DNA from: Sympetrum striolatum
Taxonomy: Eukaryota > Arthropoda > Insecta > Odonata > Libellulidae
Length of the DNA stretch: 64,000 nt
Direction of reading: 5' to 3'
NCBI GenBank assembly: GCA_947579665.1
Contig: OX388347.1
Span: 42,044,943 to 42,108,942 of the forward strand
Below the pieces are notes generated by a model. The model was not told where the DNA came from. It worked only from the letters and a program-made list of their open reading frames with translations, and did not search any database. Below, piece by piece: positions 50,031 through 60,400 of this stretch (position 1 is its first letter; each line of letters starts with the position of its first letter). A program made the translations under genes and the position numbers.

Positions 50031-50040
50031 TATTTATATG
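50031..50040 (-). promoter_or_regulatory. TATA box upstream of exon A copy 3
   Basis: Minus-strand CATATAAATAA, followed by TTTGGTACATAAGTTGCGGA, aligned with the equivalents at 44001 and 52667. Confidence 0.45.
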
Positions 50041-50625
50041 CATTTAGTTGAATTGATTGAGAGAAATCAATTTCACGTAAAATTTTATTATCAAAACCAT
50101 TTTATTTCACGGAAAAATTCATAAATAATTACGTTGGTGTAAATAAAACTTAGTTGCTACATACACTTAAACAATAAAATATTTTTGAAATATTTGTATA
50201 ATTGTCCTCGAGATTCTTCCCAGTATATTGTTCGTATCTGCCAATGTTAAAATCTCATAATATCCTTCTTCTTTATAAAGTCTATAATTTGTTCTCAGCA
50301 TTAATTCTCAATGTATTCTTGCGGAAAACACATGAGCTCAGATCCAACAATCACCCTGATCATAAGGCAGGTTGGTTTTTTAAAATCTCAAAATTTTAAC
50401 AAAGTAGTCGTGGTTTTATAAACGATCTCGCACTTTCAAATCGTAAACAGATTTCCAGGACAAAAATCCTCGGTCTATTCTCCTTCATTTGGTATTAGAT
50501 TCGACTTCCTATAACTACTCTTTCTTATTTAAAATTTCAAATGAAGTAAAGCCTACAACGATAAGATGTACTTGAAACGTACTTCTTATGCAAACGCTTT
50601 CATACCTCTGGATGCGAAATTTAGG
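50041..50625 (-). other. Conserved upstream flank of a RING-family copy
   Basis: It aligns with 52690-53128 through repeated words such as TAAATAAAACTT, GTTGCTACA and GACTTCCTA. Both sit directly upstream of the TATA box of an A copy, so the duplicated unit included several hundred bases of 5' flank. Confidence 0.5.
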
Positions 50626-51406
50626 TAAATAATAAGTAGATGTGTTTGTTTTTCGCAATATGCTATAAAACCAACAAATAACGCGGATCTTGGCCGATTT
50701 ATCGAAATAATGCTAATATTGACAGTTTTTATAAGCAGCACGGATTTTGGTGATTTTTGCTTCATTCATTATTTATAAGAGAGAGAAATGTAATTTTTGT
50801 ATGATTTAAATTAATGTACAATATATAATTGTATTATTTACGTAATTTTTGTCGCATTTTTGATCACTCATGACATCTTTGCTTACGCGAATCCTGCTTT
50901 GATCTTTTGCAATAAATTCACAAAACTTTCTTTCCATTATGGATTATTAAAAAATATCGCCTAATTCCAAGAAGAAATATGTTTTGTTTTTCCTAACATC
51001 TATCGTGTGAATATGTTTTAAATAAAAAAGTTGGGTCTGCGTCGGACCAGACGGTGGAAGTTATACTTCTTTGGCCATTGATGCTTGTCAGAAAAGTGTC
51101 ATTTTGGAATAAAAAATATCCCGAAAATGTTCACATTGGATGTTGATGGTGGTTCAAATCGCTTGTCTTCAGCCCATTTTTCAAAAAATGCCTAGTATCC
51201 CAAACGAAATGTGATATAAGAATTCTCCCTAATTTTAACCAGTTTTTCATCCACGAAGATGACAAAACTTGATCGATTAATAATTTTCAATTTCAAAATC
51301 CAGCCTTTGCATTTTGCAATCTCAGGTAATATTTTTTGCATATTAAAGCATAAACACGTTAGAGGGGGATTCCGCGCGGGGTTACAAGTCTCTCTGCAAC
51401 TCAAAC

Positions 51407-51476
51407 ATCAAGTGACTCAGTGGGTGATTTGTTAAGACTACCACGCTAGAGTCCCTGGTTCGATCCCCGGCTAAAA
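51407..51476 (+). other. tRNA-like sequence with B box and T run
   Basis: GTGACTCAGTGGG resembles an A box, and GGTTCGATCCC is a perfect B box. GCTAAAAA and a run of ten or more T follow, as at a Pol III terminator. The arms do not fold into a good tRNA. It lies just before the 94-bp repeat inside the Helentron-like element. Confidence 0.45.
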
Positions 51477-51502
51477 ATTTTTTTTTTCAGAAATTATTTT
51501 TC

Positions 51503-51596
51503 AAAAAATCTAACCCGAAAAATCTCACGCGTTACGCGGTTTTTCGACCGGCACCCCATCCCGTTACAACGAGCGCAAAGAAGTATAACTTCAAAA
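51503..51596 (+). repeat. 94-bp terminal-type repeat, copy 1
   Basis: Differs at only two positions from 53127-53220. It contains CACGCGTTACGCGG, CCCATCCCGTTACAACGAGC and the hairpin-forming GAAGTATAACTTC, which is also within the 49-bp inverted repeats. Confidence 0.85.
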
Positions 51597-51639
51597 TTAA
51601 CAGAATTGTCGTCGGAATCCGACTCTGAACTAGCCATCG

Positions 51640-52266
51640 ATGAAAAAAAATGTTAGCGCGGGAGGAGTAGCAATTTACCACAGCCAAAATGACCATAGTA
51701 ATATGGTCACTTATCACATGGATGTTCATTCAAGGGCATCAGAATCTCTTGCTCTAGCACAGTCTGCTATTGGAGAAATTTGTGTCAGTAAATGCGTTCC
51801 ACAAACTGGTCGAGAATTTGTAGTTGTGGCGGTATACATATCCCCTGGTAAAACTGTGAGCCAAATCATAAAGTTTGTACACCAAAACTTATTAATTTAT
51901 ACTAAAGAAGGTTCCGAATTGCTCGAGGAAAATTTTCATGAAATCCCAATGATAATGAGCGGTGATTTCAGCATCAATTTTGCCGATGACAAAACAGAGC
52001 CATTGATAAATTTCCTAAAAGAAAAGCTAGACTTGGTAATGTCGAATGATAAGAAACAAAGTACGACCAAATACGGGACGACCATCGATGCTGTATTTAG
52101 TAGATATCTTTGAAGGTTTGAATCTAGAATATTTGTTAGTTACTTTAGTTATCATAAACCGATTGTGTCAATCTTGGAATACAGTGCGATTTCTAATGAG
52201 GAACCAGAAAATAGTCAAGATGAAAGAATGATTGCAGAAGAGATTATTGATAATGATGATGTATAA
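51640..52266 (+). pseudogene. Endonuclease-domain frame of a Helentron-like element
   Basis: From ATG (51640) the frame reads GGVAIYHSQND, VVVAVYISPGKTV and IPMIMSGDFSINFADD (the G-D-F-N-type motif of exonuclease-endonuclease-phosphatase folds). KYGTTIDAVFSRYL and an in-frame TGA (52111) follow. The same frame then continues RFESRIFVSYFSYHKPIVSI to TAA (52266). YFSYHKPI stands where the catalytic SDH motif is expected. The N-terminus of the domain is missing. I recall this protein type as the C-terminal endonuclease of insect Helentron helicases; that identity is from memory of the family, not a search. One nonsense codon separates two otherwise intact halves. Confidence 0.65.
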
Positions 52267-52373
52267 GTTTGTAATATAATAATGAAGGCACTCATAATAA
52301 TATATTGAAGAGAAATAAATTGGATAACAGAGGAAAAGGTCTTATATTTCATTTACACATCCTGTCCGTCTGT

Positions 52374-52394
52374 CTGTGTGTGTGTGTGTGTGTG
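52374..52394. repeat. TG microsatellite
   Basis: A pure TG run just inside the right inverted repeat of the Helentron-like element. Confidence 0.85.
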
Positions 52395-52499
52395 GATGGG
52401 CGTGTGCGAATGGCCAAAGAAGTATAACTTCCACCGTCTGGTCCGACGCAGACCCAAGTTTTTAATGTACTACGATGCTGGAGGTTTGTTACAAATTTA

Positions 52500-52573
52500 C
52501 AACTCGCTGTTCAACTCTTCAAAGCTTACAAACACCGAATCTGGGAAATCTTTACGTTCTTCGCTAACTCCAT
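52500..52573 (-). pseudogene. 5' fragment of RING-family exon A, copy 4
   Basis: ATG (52571-52573) begins MELAKNVKI and then shifts frame; DNA similarity to the other copies continues to about 52505. The rest is missing, close to the Helentron-like element that ends at 52457. Confidence 0.5.
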
Positions 52574-52666
52574 TTCCGTAAATCGCTAAATATACATTAT
52601 TGCAAATAGATTAGATTTAATACTTAATTCAGAAGAATATATATTCAATACGTCCTCAACTTACCA

Positions 52667-52680
52667 GGATATTTATACGC
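52667..52680 (-). promoter_or_regulatory. TATA box upstream of exon A copy 4
   Basis: Minus-strand GCGTATAAATATCC, the strongest TATA consensus of the three, followed by TGGTAAGTTGAGGA and located about 95 bp before the ATG at 52573. Confidence 0.5.
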
Positions 52681-53126
52681 AGCTCGTTGAATTGTTCGAG
52701 AAAAATAAATTTTTGGTTAACTACAAATATAAAACTCATTTATTTGACGAAAAAGACGGTAAACAATTATGTTGCTATAAATAAAACTTGGTTGCTACAG
52801 ACTCGTCAACAAAATTCGAAATTTTAAAAATTTTCCCCGTCTTCTTATGGAATTACGCTTGAGCTCGGAATCAACAGTCGCCTTGATCGTCAAGGGAATG
52901 AGTTGTTTACTACATGGAAATTTAGACAAAATTTTCGTATTTTTTATCAAAATTCTCGCAATTTCGAATAGCAAACGATATTCCACGACCATAATAAGAA
53001 TCTTTCATCTATTTCCCTTCTTTTTTTTGCTAGTTTCGACTTCCTACGACTGTTCTTTCTAATTAAGTTTTGCAAAAGAAATGAACCCTACAACGAAAAA
53101 AATGAACTTTACGTGTATTTCTTATG

Positions 53127-53220
53127 AAAAAATCTAACGCGAAAAATCTCACGCGTTACGCGGTTTTTCGACCGACACCCCATCCCGTTACAACGAGCGC
53201 AAAGAAGTATAACTTCAAAA
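53127..53220 (+). repeat. 94-bp terminal-type repeat, solo copy 2
   Basis: 92 of 94 positions match 51503-51596. It starts AAAAAATCTAACGCG and ends AAAGAAGTATAACTTC. It stands alone at the upstream edge of the RING array flank with no other Helentron-like sequence around it. Confidence 0.85.
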
Positions 53221-55958
53221 ATATCATGTTTTGTTGATTTGCAGCTGTGAACGGATTTTCCTTTGATGTAAACAGCACAGTTTTCATTAAATTAAATTTA
53301 ATATTTTGTATAATTTACAGTTAATAATATTTTCAATTCGTTTAACGTTTATGCTAAAGTGTGCTTAATATTATTCATTTGCTTTAATGAGACTCTGAGA
53401 AAATTAGTAACACCAAATTTAGGAAACAATAAAAACACAAAACAATCAATTTGGTTTTCAAATCTATAAATTTCAGAAAAAATAAAAATATTTTCAAACA
53501 CCTCTTATAATAAGTAACCCATGATTATCTCAGGGAAGATTTACTTGTGATTTCATCTATCTTCAGTAAACATATCTCGCCCAGAATCTGAAAGTGGATT
53601 TTTAAAAGTTCATCCCTATACTTGGAGTAAGGTATCAAGGTCTAATATCTTGATGAAAGCCGTCTCACGTACCAAAGAGATTACGCCATTCCAGCAGAAC
53701 TTTTCCTCGCAAACTCGCACTTAAAAAACGAGGCATTCGGAGGCGCTAAACTTTTACGGCGTAGGTGAGAAAACTCTGTTAAAATCCAGATAAAGAGGAA
53801 AAGGATATCAGAAATTCAGGGAAGTTAAACTGGAAGCGAACACACATACGTTCCTTTTCCTTAAATCTCCCAATTCCCCTCATAGGGCTGCTTGAAATGC
53901 TCCGTTGCACTCCAAAGGGACCCCACGCATGGGACATAACTCCAACGGCCTTCTGCTTTCCTCCTTTCGCCACCGAATTTAAGCCCCGAAGGCGATATCC
54001 GCTCCCCCTTCCGAGAACTATCACAAGACCCGAATATCTCTTGGATCCACACACACACACACACACCTAGGCATACTTCACCGAGCCTTTGTTTTTAAAG
54101 AAGATTGATTCGAGTATGAAAACGTATCCATGCCCGTCTTAACCTACCGAGCTTAGATCACCAACGTTGTTTGGTTAACCCCACAGTTATACTTTTATCG
54201 ATCAACTTTTTGTTGTGATAAATTACTCAAAATTTTTTTTCTGGTTTCATAAACTACATCTTGGGATAATTTGTTAATGCATTAACAGCAGTGAAAGCAA
54301 ATTGCTCCTGCTACCAAATCTGACGTATGGAATATTTTCATTTGTTCAAGATAGAAAGAACTGTATCTCACTTACCTGCATTACAGTCTTGATCATGGAC
54401 GTAAAGAGATAAAAGATACTGAGGTATGAGTGAATAATTACACTGATTATGGTCTTTCTTTATGCAATGCCAAGAGAAGTGTTACTCTGGAGTCATTTTG
54501 CTTCACTTGCATAAACATGCTACGCTTGTAGCTTTCTAGCTCAGTGAGGATAGTAAGGACAAGCTACCTCACTCCTCATCCTGCCTGTTAAACCTCATTC
54601 CTCTCTACCAGCTCTTGGAAGCTTATTCTGGAGGGGGTGAGGTACGTACCAACCGGTCTTTGGGCTGAATGCTTCACAGGGAGTCAAATAATATCCTTAC
54701 ACAGTTTTACATGATTTTTTTTTAATTAATCAATTCCGGCGATATTATTATATTTCGATTGCATGTCATATGAAGACCATTAAGCTATCTGAAATTTATG
54801 ATACAGATTCATATTTACATCACTACAGTCCTTGGTTCATGTAAAAATTTTAGCTATAGCTGTTTAGAGACAACAGCAAGAGTAATATAGTACAGCAGGC
54901 CGGGTACTCCCTCAAGGGAGCTTTTGTTTTTTTTACGTTTTTACAAGAGAATTTTATGTGGGTCTAATTATGTTTTATCTTAAACTGGTCCTGGATAAAT
55001 GCGTAAATCAAGAAAAATATCCTTGTTGTAGTTACATCAGGATCACTAAAAATGTCACTCTGTGGTCATCCGAGGACCCTCTTGGTATGACCCTCTGAAC
55101 ACACCGTTTACGTTGTTTTAATCACGTCCGCAGTCCGACTGTTAACGGTTAAATCTTCTATCTTTCTTTATGACCATTCCTTATCCCGTCGTTGCAGTAT
55201 AAACGACCTTCTGTATCCCTTCTATCATTCATGGTTCTCCATTTCGTTATCACCCTTGGACCACTCGCTTTCAACCTCACCATGAACAATCTTTCACTCC
55301 CCATCAATCTTCGATCCTCCCGCTCTCTCCAACCTTCATTTGTCTTCATTATCAAACTTTCCGCGCTTTCCCTCACTCTCCTTTTCTTTTCTCCCTTTCC
55401 TTCGTCTCCCATGACCTATGACAGTTCATCTTCCTCTAACTTCCCAGCTTTGTCTCCCTCACTCGTTCCCAGCACTTCTTGTCCTATCGCACGGTTTTCC
55501 AAATTGTTTACGCCCACCGAACGTCCCGCTTGATATGCATCTATCTCAATTCCCTGCCCCGCGTTACCCATCTGTCATTTTGTTTCCCTCCGCTTGTTTC
55601 CAACTCGGGCCTTAAGAAGCTTGAAAATCGGGGCTCCCGACAAGATGAATTCGAATCCCGTTCGAATGAATCCGTCGCGATACAGGCGGAATCTGGCAAT
55701 CTGAGAGCTGCTTAAATAATCTTGAGTTATGCCTTCTTTTGGGCCCTTTCACCGTCTAGTTTTTTAGAAGTTTTCACCCTGATTTATCAGTTGCTCTCTG
55801 GGTAGTTTTATGACAACCATGCGGTTTAACTCAAAATGTGTGTATATGAGGATACATCGGAGAGATTTTTCTTGTGCTCCTCGATTTGAAACAATAGATA
55901 TGACTATCTAAGTGATTATTTTATGCAGTGATACCTCGTATAAGGAAAAGGATTTGGA
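53221..55958. other. Unassigned stretch
   Basis: No gene recognised. A CA microsatellite lies at about 54047-54066. At 55140-55620 the plus strand is strongly pyrimidine-rich; frames there are compositional. Confidence 0.45.
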
Positions 55959-56088
55959 GGAGCTCCCGGATAATCAAGTTGACAGTACGTTTGCCTTTGG
56001 TAAAAGTGGTCCCGGGTTCAATTCCCAGTGGGAGCCAACGTGCGAAATGACCTAGGCTGTTGAAGTAATTTTAACACTGCTACTACTG
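55959..56088 (+). mobile_element. tRNA-derived SINE, full copy with TSD
   Basis: GGAGCTCCCGGATAATCAAG opens the tRNA-like head. The B box is GGTTCAATTCC (one change), then GGGAGCC, the body GTGCGAAATGACCTAGGCTG and a CTACTACT tail. GGATTTGGA flanks both sides (55950-55958 and 56089-56097). The family is the same as at 45644-45777, with more head substitutions. Confidence 0.9.
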
Positions 56089-56097
56089 GGATTTGGA

Positions 56098-56729
56098 ATC
56101 AAATAATATCTATCAACTCGTTTCAATTCAGCTCACACTAGTTCAGCTGAATCCCTCGCAATTCAAAATCCTGTTTCCAATATGTTTTCAAACGAATTAT
56201 ACACATAGTAAGCAAGATAATTAAAAGCAAAAAGAAAGGTAACTATTTCGCAAAAGTCTTTCAAATTTTTATGTTATCGTTGTTTGCTGATACAGATGAA
56301 ATTAAAAGAAGAGTTACACCTTTTCTTCATAAATTACATGGAAATGTGGAATACTTAATCCAATGGGAGACAGAAATAATCTTCCTCTTCATCGTTTAAG
56401 TAAAAATGATATTGTCCGTGACGAAAGGGAGATAAAATCAAATGGTCAACAAATTCAAGCTCGTATACATACTCAATCATTTGTCATCGAAGTCCGGAAA
56501 ACGACAACCATATTTTCTTTAGCTATAAACTTAGTCAGTAGTATCGCTCGTTTTCTGATGTGCCACCGCGTAAATTTTAGGAATTAAGTGGTCAACAATT
56601 TAAGTAAATAAATTTTACCTGACTTGTAGCATTAAAACACCCCCATGAGAAGTGCTACCTTACACTAAAGTATCTACGGTGGATTAGAATTTATCTATAG
56701 AAAGCTATGCATTGGATTCTGCTGATAAT
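56098..56729. other. Unassigned stretch
   Basis: No feature recognised; the frame at 56363-56587 has no family signature. Confidence 0.45.
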
Positions 56730-57480
56730 TGAATTGAATTGATTTTTATTAACGGGCACAAAAGTGCCCTTTTTCATTAAACATGATTATACATCAAAAT
56801 ATACATATTTTGTCTAATACAAGAGGAAATAGGAACATTTATTATAATGAAGATAGGTTAAAAATATATAAATTAAAATAGGAACATCGCAAAATATCTA
56901 TATATAAGGATATAAAGAAATTAATAGATTTCGTACAAAACTATAATCACTGCACTCCCGAATAATAAATGTCTAAGGTGTACTTAGAAATACAAAAAAC
57001 GACACCAAGGTGTGGAGCGCTATCAAAGACGGTTAATTGGAGATTTTATATCCTTCAATTTATTAAGAGCCGGATTCCAATTCTCTTCCCTTACAGAGAC
57101 TGCGAAAGCATGAATATTTTCTAAATAATTATCATTCACCACCTAATTTATTGAAAACTTTGACTCAAATTATATTATATGTACACTCCTGGCCAAAATT
57201 AACGCAGCACCTCCCTCGCGATCCTTACGGCCGGTGCTGCGTTAATTTTGGCCAGGACTGTACTATTATGCAAGCAACTGATCGTAATTTGGGTTATTAA
57301 TTGAGGAAAAGGTGTATTCTTTCCCTGTGTTAACCCTTTTCTAATTTTACGCTTAGTTAGACTTTCACAATTTTTCCATATTTCTTCATGTTTTACTAAT
57401 GATGAAAGCTTATTTGAGATTAAATTAAGCAAGAAAAGGTCCCTAATTCTGAGTTCACTAAAGCCTTTGAGAAACAAAGG
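56730..57480 (-). mobile_element. 3' remnant of a non-LTR retrotransposon
   Basis: On the minus strand an RT C-terminus-like frame (ELRIRDLFLLNLISNKL, about 57450) is interrupted by a MITE (57184-57260). It resumes as IHAFAVSVREENWNPALNKL then KDIKSPINRL and a stop (about 57040-57120). An AT-rich 3' UTR ends in a hairpin GGGCAC-TTTT-GTGCCC (56754-56769), AATAAAAA and a TTCAA tandem tail (about 56730-56745). This order is typical of a 5'-truncated non-LTR element. Family identity is inferred from the layout, as no catalytic motif is present. Confidence 0.55.
57184..57260. mobile_element. 77-bp hairpin MITE, second copy
   Basis: The same length and ends as 27921-27997 (CACTCCTGG...CCAGGACTG), flanked by TA at 57182-57183 and 57261-57262. 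The inverted arms pair over nearly the whole length. It lies inside the retrotransposon remnant and is therefore younger than it. Confidence 0.88.
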
Positions 57481-60400
57481 CTTATTAATCAGACATCAAA
57501 GAAGATTGATCCAAATTACGCAGCTTTTCTCGATAACGAAAATCTATACCTAAACACGACTATTTTCTCTCTAACACGAAATTAAAACTTCGTTTGATCT
57601 CGCAAAGTGTCACTTTACGTCTAACACAAAATCATTTTCATCGACGATATCTCAAAGCAAATTATGGATATTTTTAGTTAAACTGTGGCAAGAGTATTTT
57701 GGATATTCATAACGTTGGCTTAAGACAACTTTGAATTACCTTTATAAGCAAGAGTGTACAGATCGACGAAAATTTTTCTCTCTTAAGAGTGAGCCTCTAA
57801 TCGATGTTCCGCCAACTTATCCAATTCCAGGATATTCCCTTCCCACATTTATTGCAGTCACACCGAGCAAACTTTGCATTCAGCTTACATCTCGTCCCTT
57901 TACCCTCTTCGTCTATGTCTCCGCTTTCACCAACCGCACTTTCTTTCCTCTTAATTCCCTTCCTTTAATTAAACTCCTTTCCCCATATTTCCACTCAAAT
58001 TATACTGGATTCCTTCCCAAATTTTATCCGAGGGAACTTCTTTTTGAGACCCTTTAGACCTTTATCCCGGCAGCCCTCTCTCCTTCCGTGCTCGGGCCCT
58101 TTAATCTTCACCTCCTTTGCCTCCAGTTTCCGATGCTGTCTCATTCCCCTGTGGCTTGCCACTCTCGGCCGCAAACATGGGTTTAGATATATCCGGGTGT
58201 CCAGAGCTAGCTGTGAGAGGGAGGGATGGCAAATACGCAGAACTCTGCATTAAAACAATCCAAGGACTCTGTTACTGCTTTGTGTAATCTGGGGAAAATC
58301 TGTTGGGTTACGAGGCAGTAATGAGATTTATCCGGGAATATATTAAATCGCTCTCTTAATGGCCTTAAATGGTTGAGAGGAAGTGAGCTTAGGCCTTGTA
58401 TCAAGCTGCCGAGGAAATCTCTTTGCTAACCATTAACTGTTCTTACTTTAGAATTTGTTGAAAAGAAGGTTTTGAGATTAATTTAGCTCAGATTAAAATA
58501 TTACGAACCAACTTAAGACATCTTTTATATAAACAAATATTTCTCGAAAACAGTAACATATCTTCACATAATATGGATATGAGTGAAAAAATAAGTAATT
58601 TAAAAGTTTAAAAATTTCAGACGTCTCATGAATTATATTCAGTGATATCAAATAGTATTCAAGTATAAAAAATCACCATCATAATTGCTTTCATAGTAAA
58701 AAAGTTTCTTCATGAATCTTTGAGCGATTTAAATAAAATATAAGGAAAAAGTCAAAATATGTATTTCAGTATTAGTTTATTCTAGAAGAATTATATTACT
58801 TTGAACTCTCCATTTTTTTCTCTGTTTGCTTGGAATCTCCCTAGGCCTTTATTTTACATCTTTGTGGAATTTATTTTCGTTGGATTTTGGATATCTTGGG
58901 AAAATACGACAATGAATCCGGTTTGGTAGAATTAATTGCATTATGAATTCCAGGTGATCTGGTCAGATATTCTGGATCGCCATTTGAAGAAATAAAAAAC
59001 GAATCTCGTATTTTCCAAAATAATTGAGATTTTAAATTTGTGAAAAAATATAAATTTGGAATATTTTTTATATACAGAGAACTAATCTGATTTCTTTGAA
59101 TAATATTATAATTAAATTATATCCTATATACATAGTCATATTGTTTCTGATGATGAAACTAAGAGTAGATTCCTTGGTATTGGAAATTAATTCAATTGAT
59201 TTTGAGCAACTTTGTGTTTCATTTCTCTGTCTCCGTACAGTTTTCCATGGTTTAGGTGGAATTATGGATTATGGAATTCCTATCCTTCATTTTTCTAAAT
59301 CTAATTCTTTCAAAATTTACACGAGAGAATCTTCGGTTGATCGACTTTGAGCGCGATCCTTTGAATAAAAAAATGACCATCCATAAAACACCATAACCTT
59401 CAATAAACACGATTTCGGAGACAGGGATAGCATTCCTGCTCGTCGATTAGGCCTACATCTTGCCTCTCCCGACTTGGATCATCTCCAAAGTTTACGCTGC
59501 ACTCCGCGACGTGACCTATGACCTCCGTGCGCTGTCATGTCTGTGCTCTCCGAGGCATTGTGCACAGCCGATCCTCCACATATCTAATTTCCACGCACAC
59601 TCTCTCATATACTTGGCATCCACTTGCTTTGTGAGCGATCTTCCAGAATGGCTCGGTACCCTTCCGGCTAAAGCGGCTGTTTGATTACCCTTGGGTGGGC
59701 CATTAAATCGTACGGCGTATTGAGAGCGGGGCTCGAGCAGTAACCTGAAACAATAGGCGGATATATGAAGAGTATGAATTTCATAAGGTCATCTTTAATA
59801 TACCTTACAGTACAATACAATCCACACTGAGTGAAATTGGGAATAGTAAGTCCCATATTCCATTTTACCCTTGTCTTATACATATAAAAGCAAGTTACAA
59901 CGACAATAAGAACATTTAACTTCTTTGCTAGTGATGTGGACATAGAGAGAAGATATGAAAAAAAGAATGGTTTGAGGAGGATAAAAAAATCTGTTAATTT
60001 TAATATCATAAAAATGTATATCCACTATGGGAAAACAGCCACAAAGAGAGTAGGGGTGTGAAAAACCTGCGAAATGTGTTGAAAAATTTGAATAAAAGAG
60101 AGAAAGAGATCACAACATAAATAATAAATGACATTTTCCTAAATTATATCCAAAACAAAAGTGTTCCTTGTCGTAGCATGCTGGACATAAATTTCTCTAT
60201 CCAGTATTGGTTTAGATATCACATTCATTGTCAGCTATGTAACATACGTAAATATTCATGTCCTCTAGAAATAGGCATGTTCAAACTCCCAATTTTTTCC
60301 AAAATACACTCTTCGTTTCACTCTTGGTAAATAACCCCTCCTTTATATTACCTAACACATATTCAGATTGATTTTCCACCAATGAAGCATTTTAAATTTG

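Larger units (their letters stand above)
51031..52457. mobile_element. Helentron-like (Helitron2-type) element, internally deleted
   Basis: A perfect 49-bp inverted repeat bounds it: 51031-51079 begins TTGGGTCTGCGTCGGACCAG and its reverse complement is 52409-52457. Inside are a tRNA-like sequence, a 94-bp repeat that also occurs alone at 53127-53220, an endonuclease reading frame (51640-52266) and a TG microsatellite before the right end. Inverted terminal repeats plus an endonuclease frame of this type fit Helentron/Helitron2 elements, which carry an endonuclease after the Rep-helicase. No Rep or helicase is present, so the copy is non-autonomous. The class call is inferred, and the boundaries may extend a few bases because the flanks remain partly palindromic. 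Confidence 0.6.
42798..53128 (-). repeat. Tandem array of decayed RING-finger gene copies
   Basis: Homologous blocks recur on the minus strand. An N-terminal exon (A) lies at 43582-43907, 45060-45383 and 49262-49960, with a 5' fragment at 52500-52573. A C-x2-C exon (C) lies at 44629-44703, 46999-47072 and 48247-48320. A RING C-terminal exon (B) lies at 44170-44364, 46556-46743 and 47560-47765, with two divergent versions at 42798-42930 and 45456-45600. Upstream flanks with a TATA box also repeat (50045-50625 matches 52690-53128). The order A-C-B on the minus strand is kept in two units. All copies have frameshifts or stops, so this is a pseudogene array. A SINE and a Helentron-like element have inserted into it. 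Confidence 0.75.
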
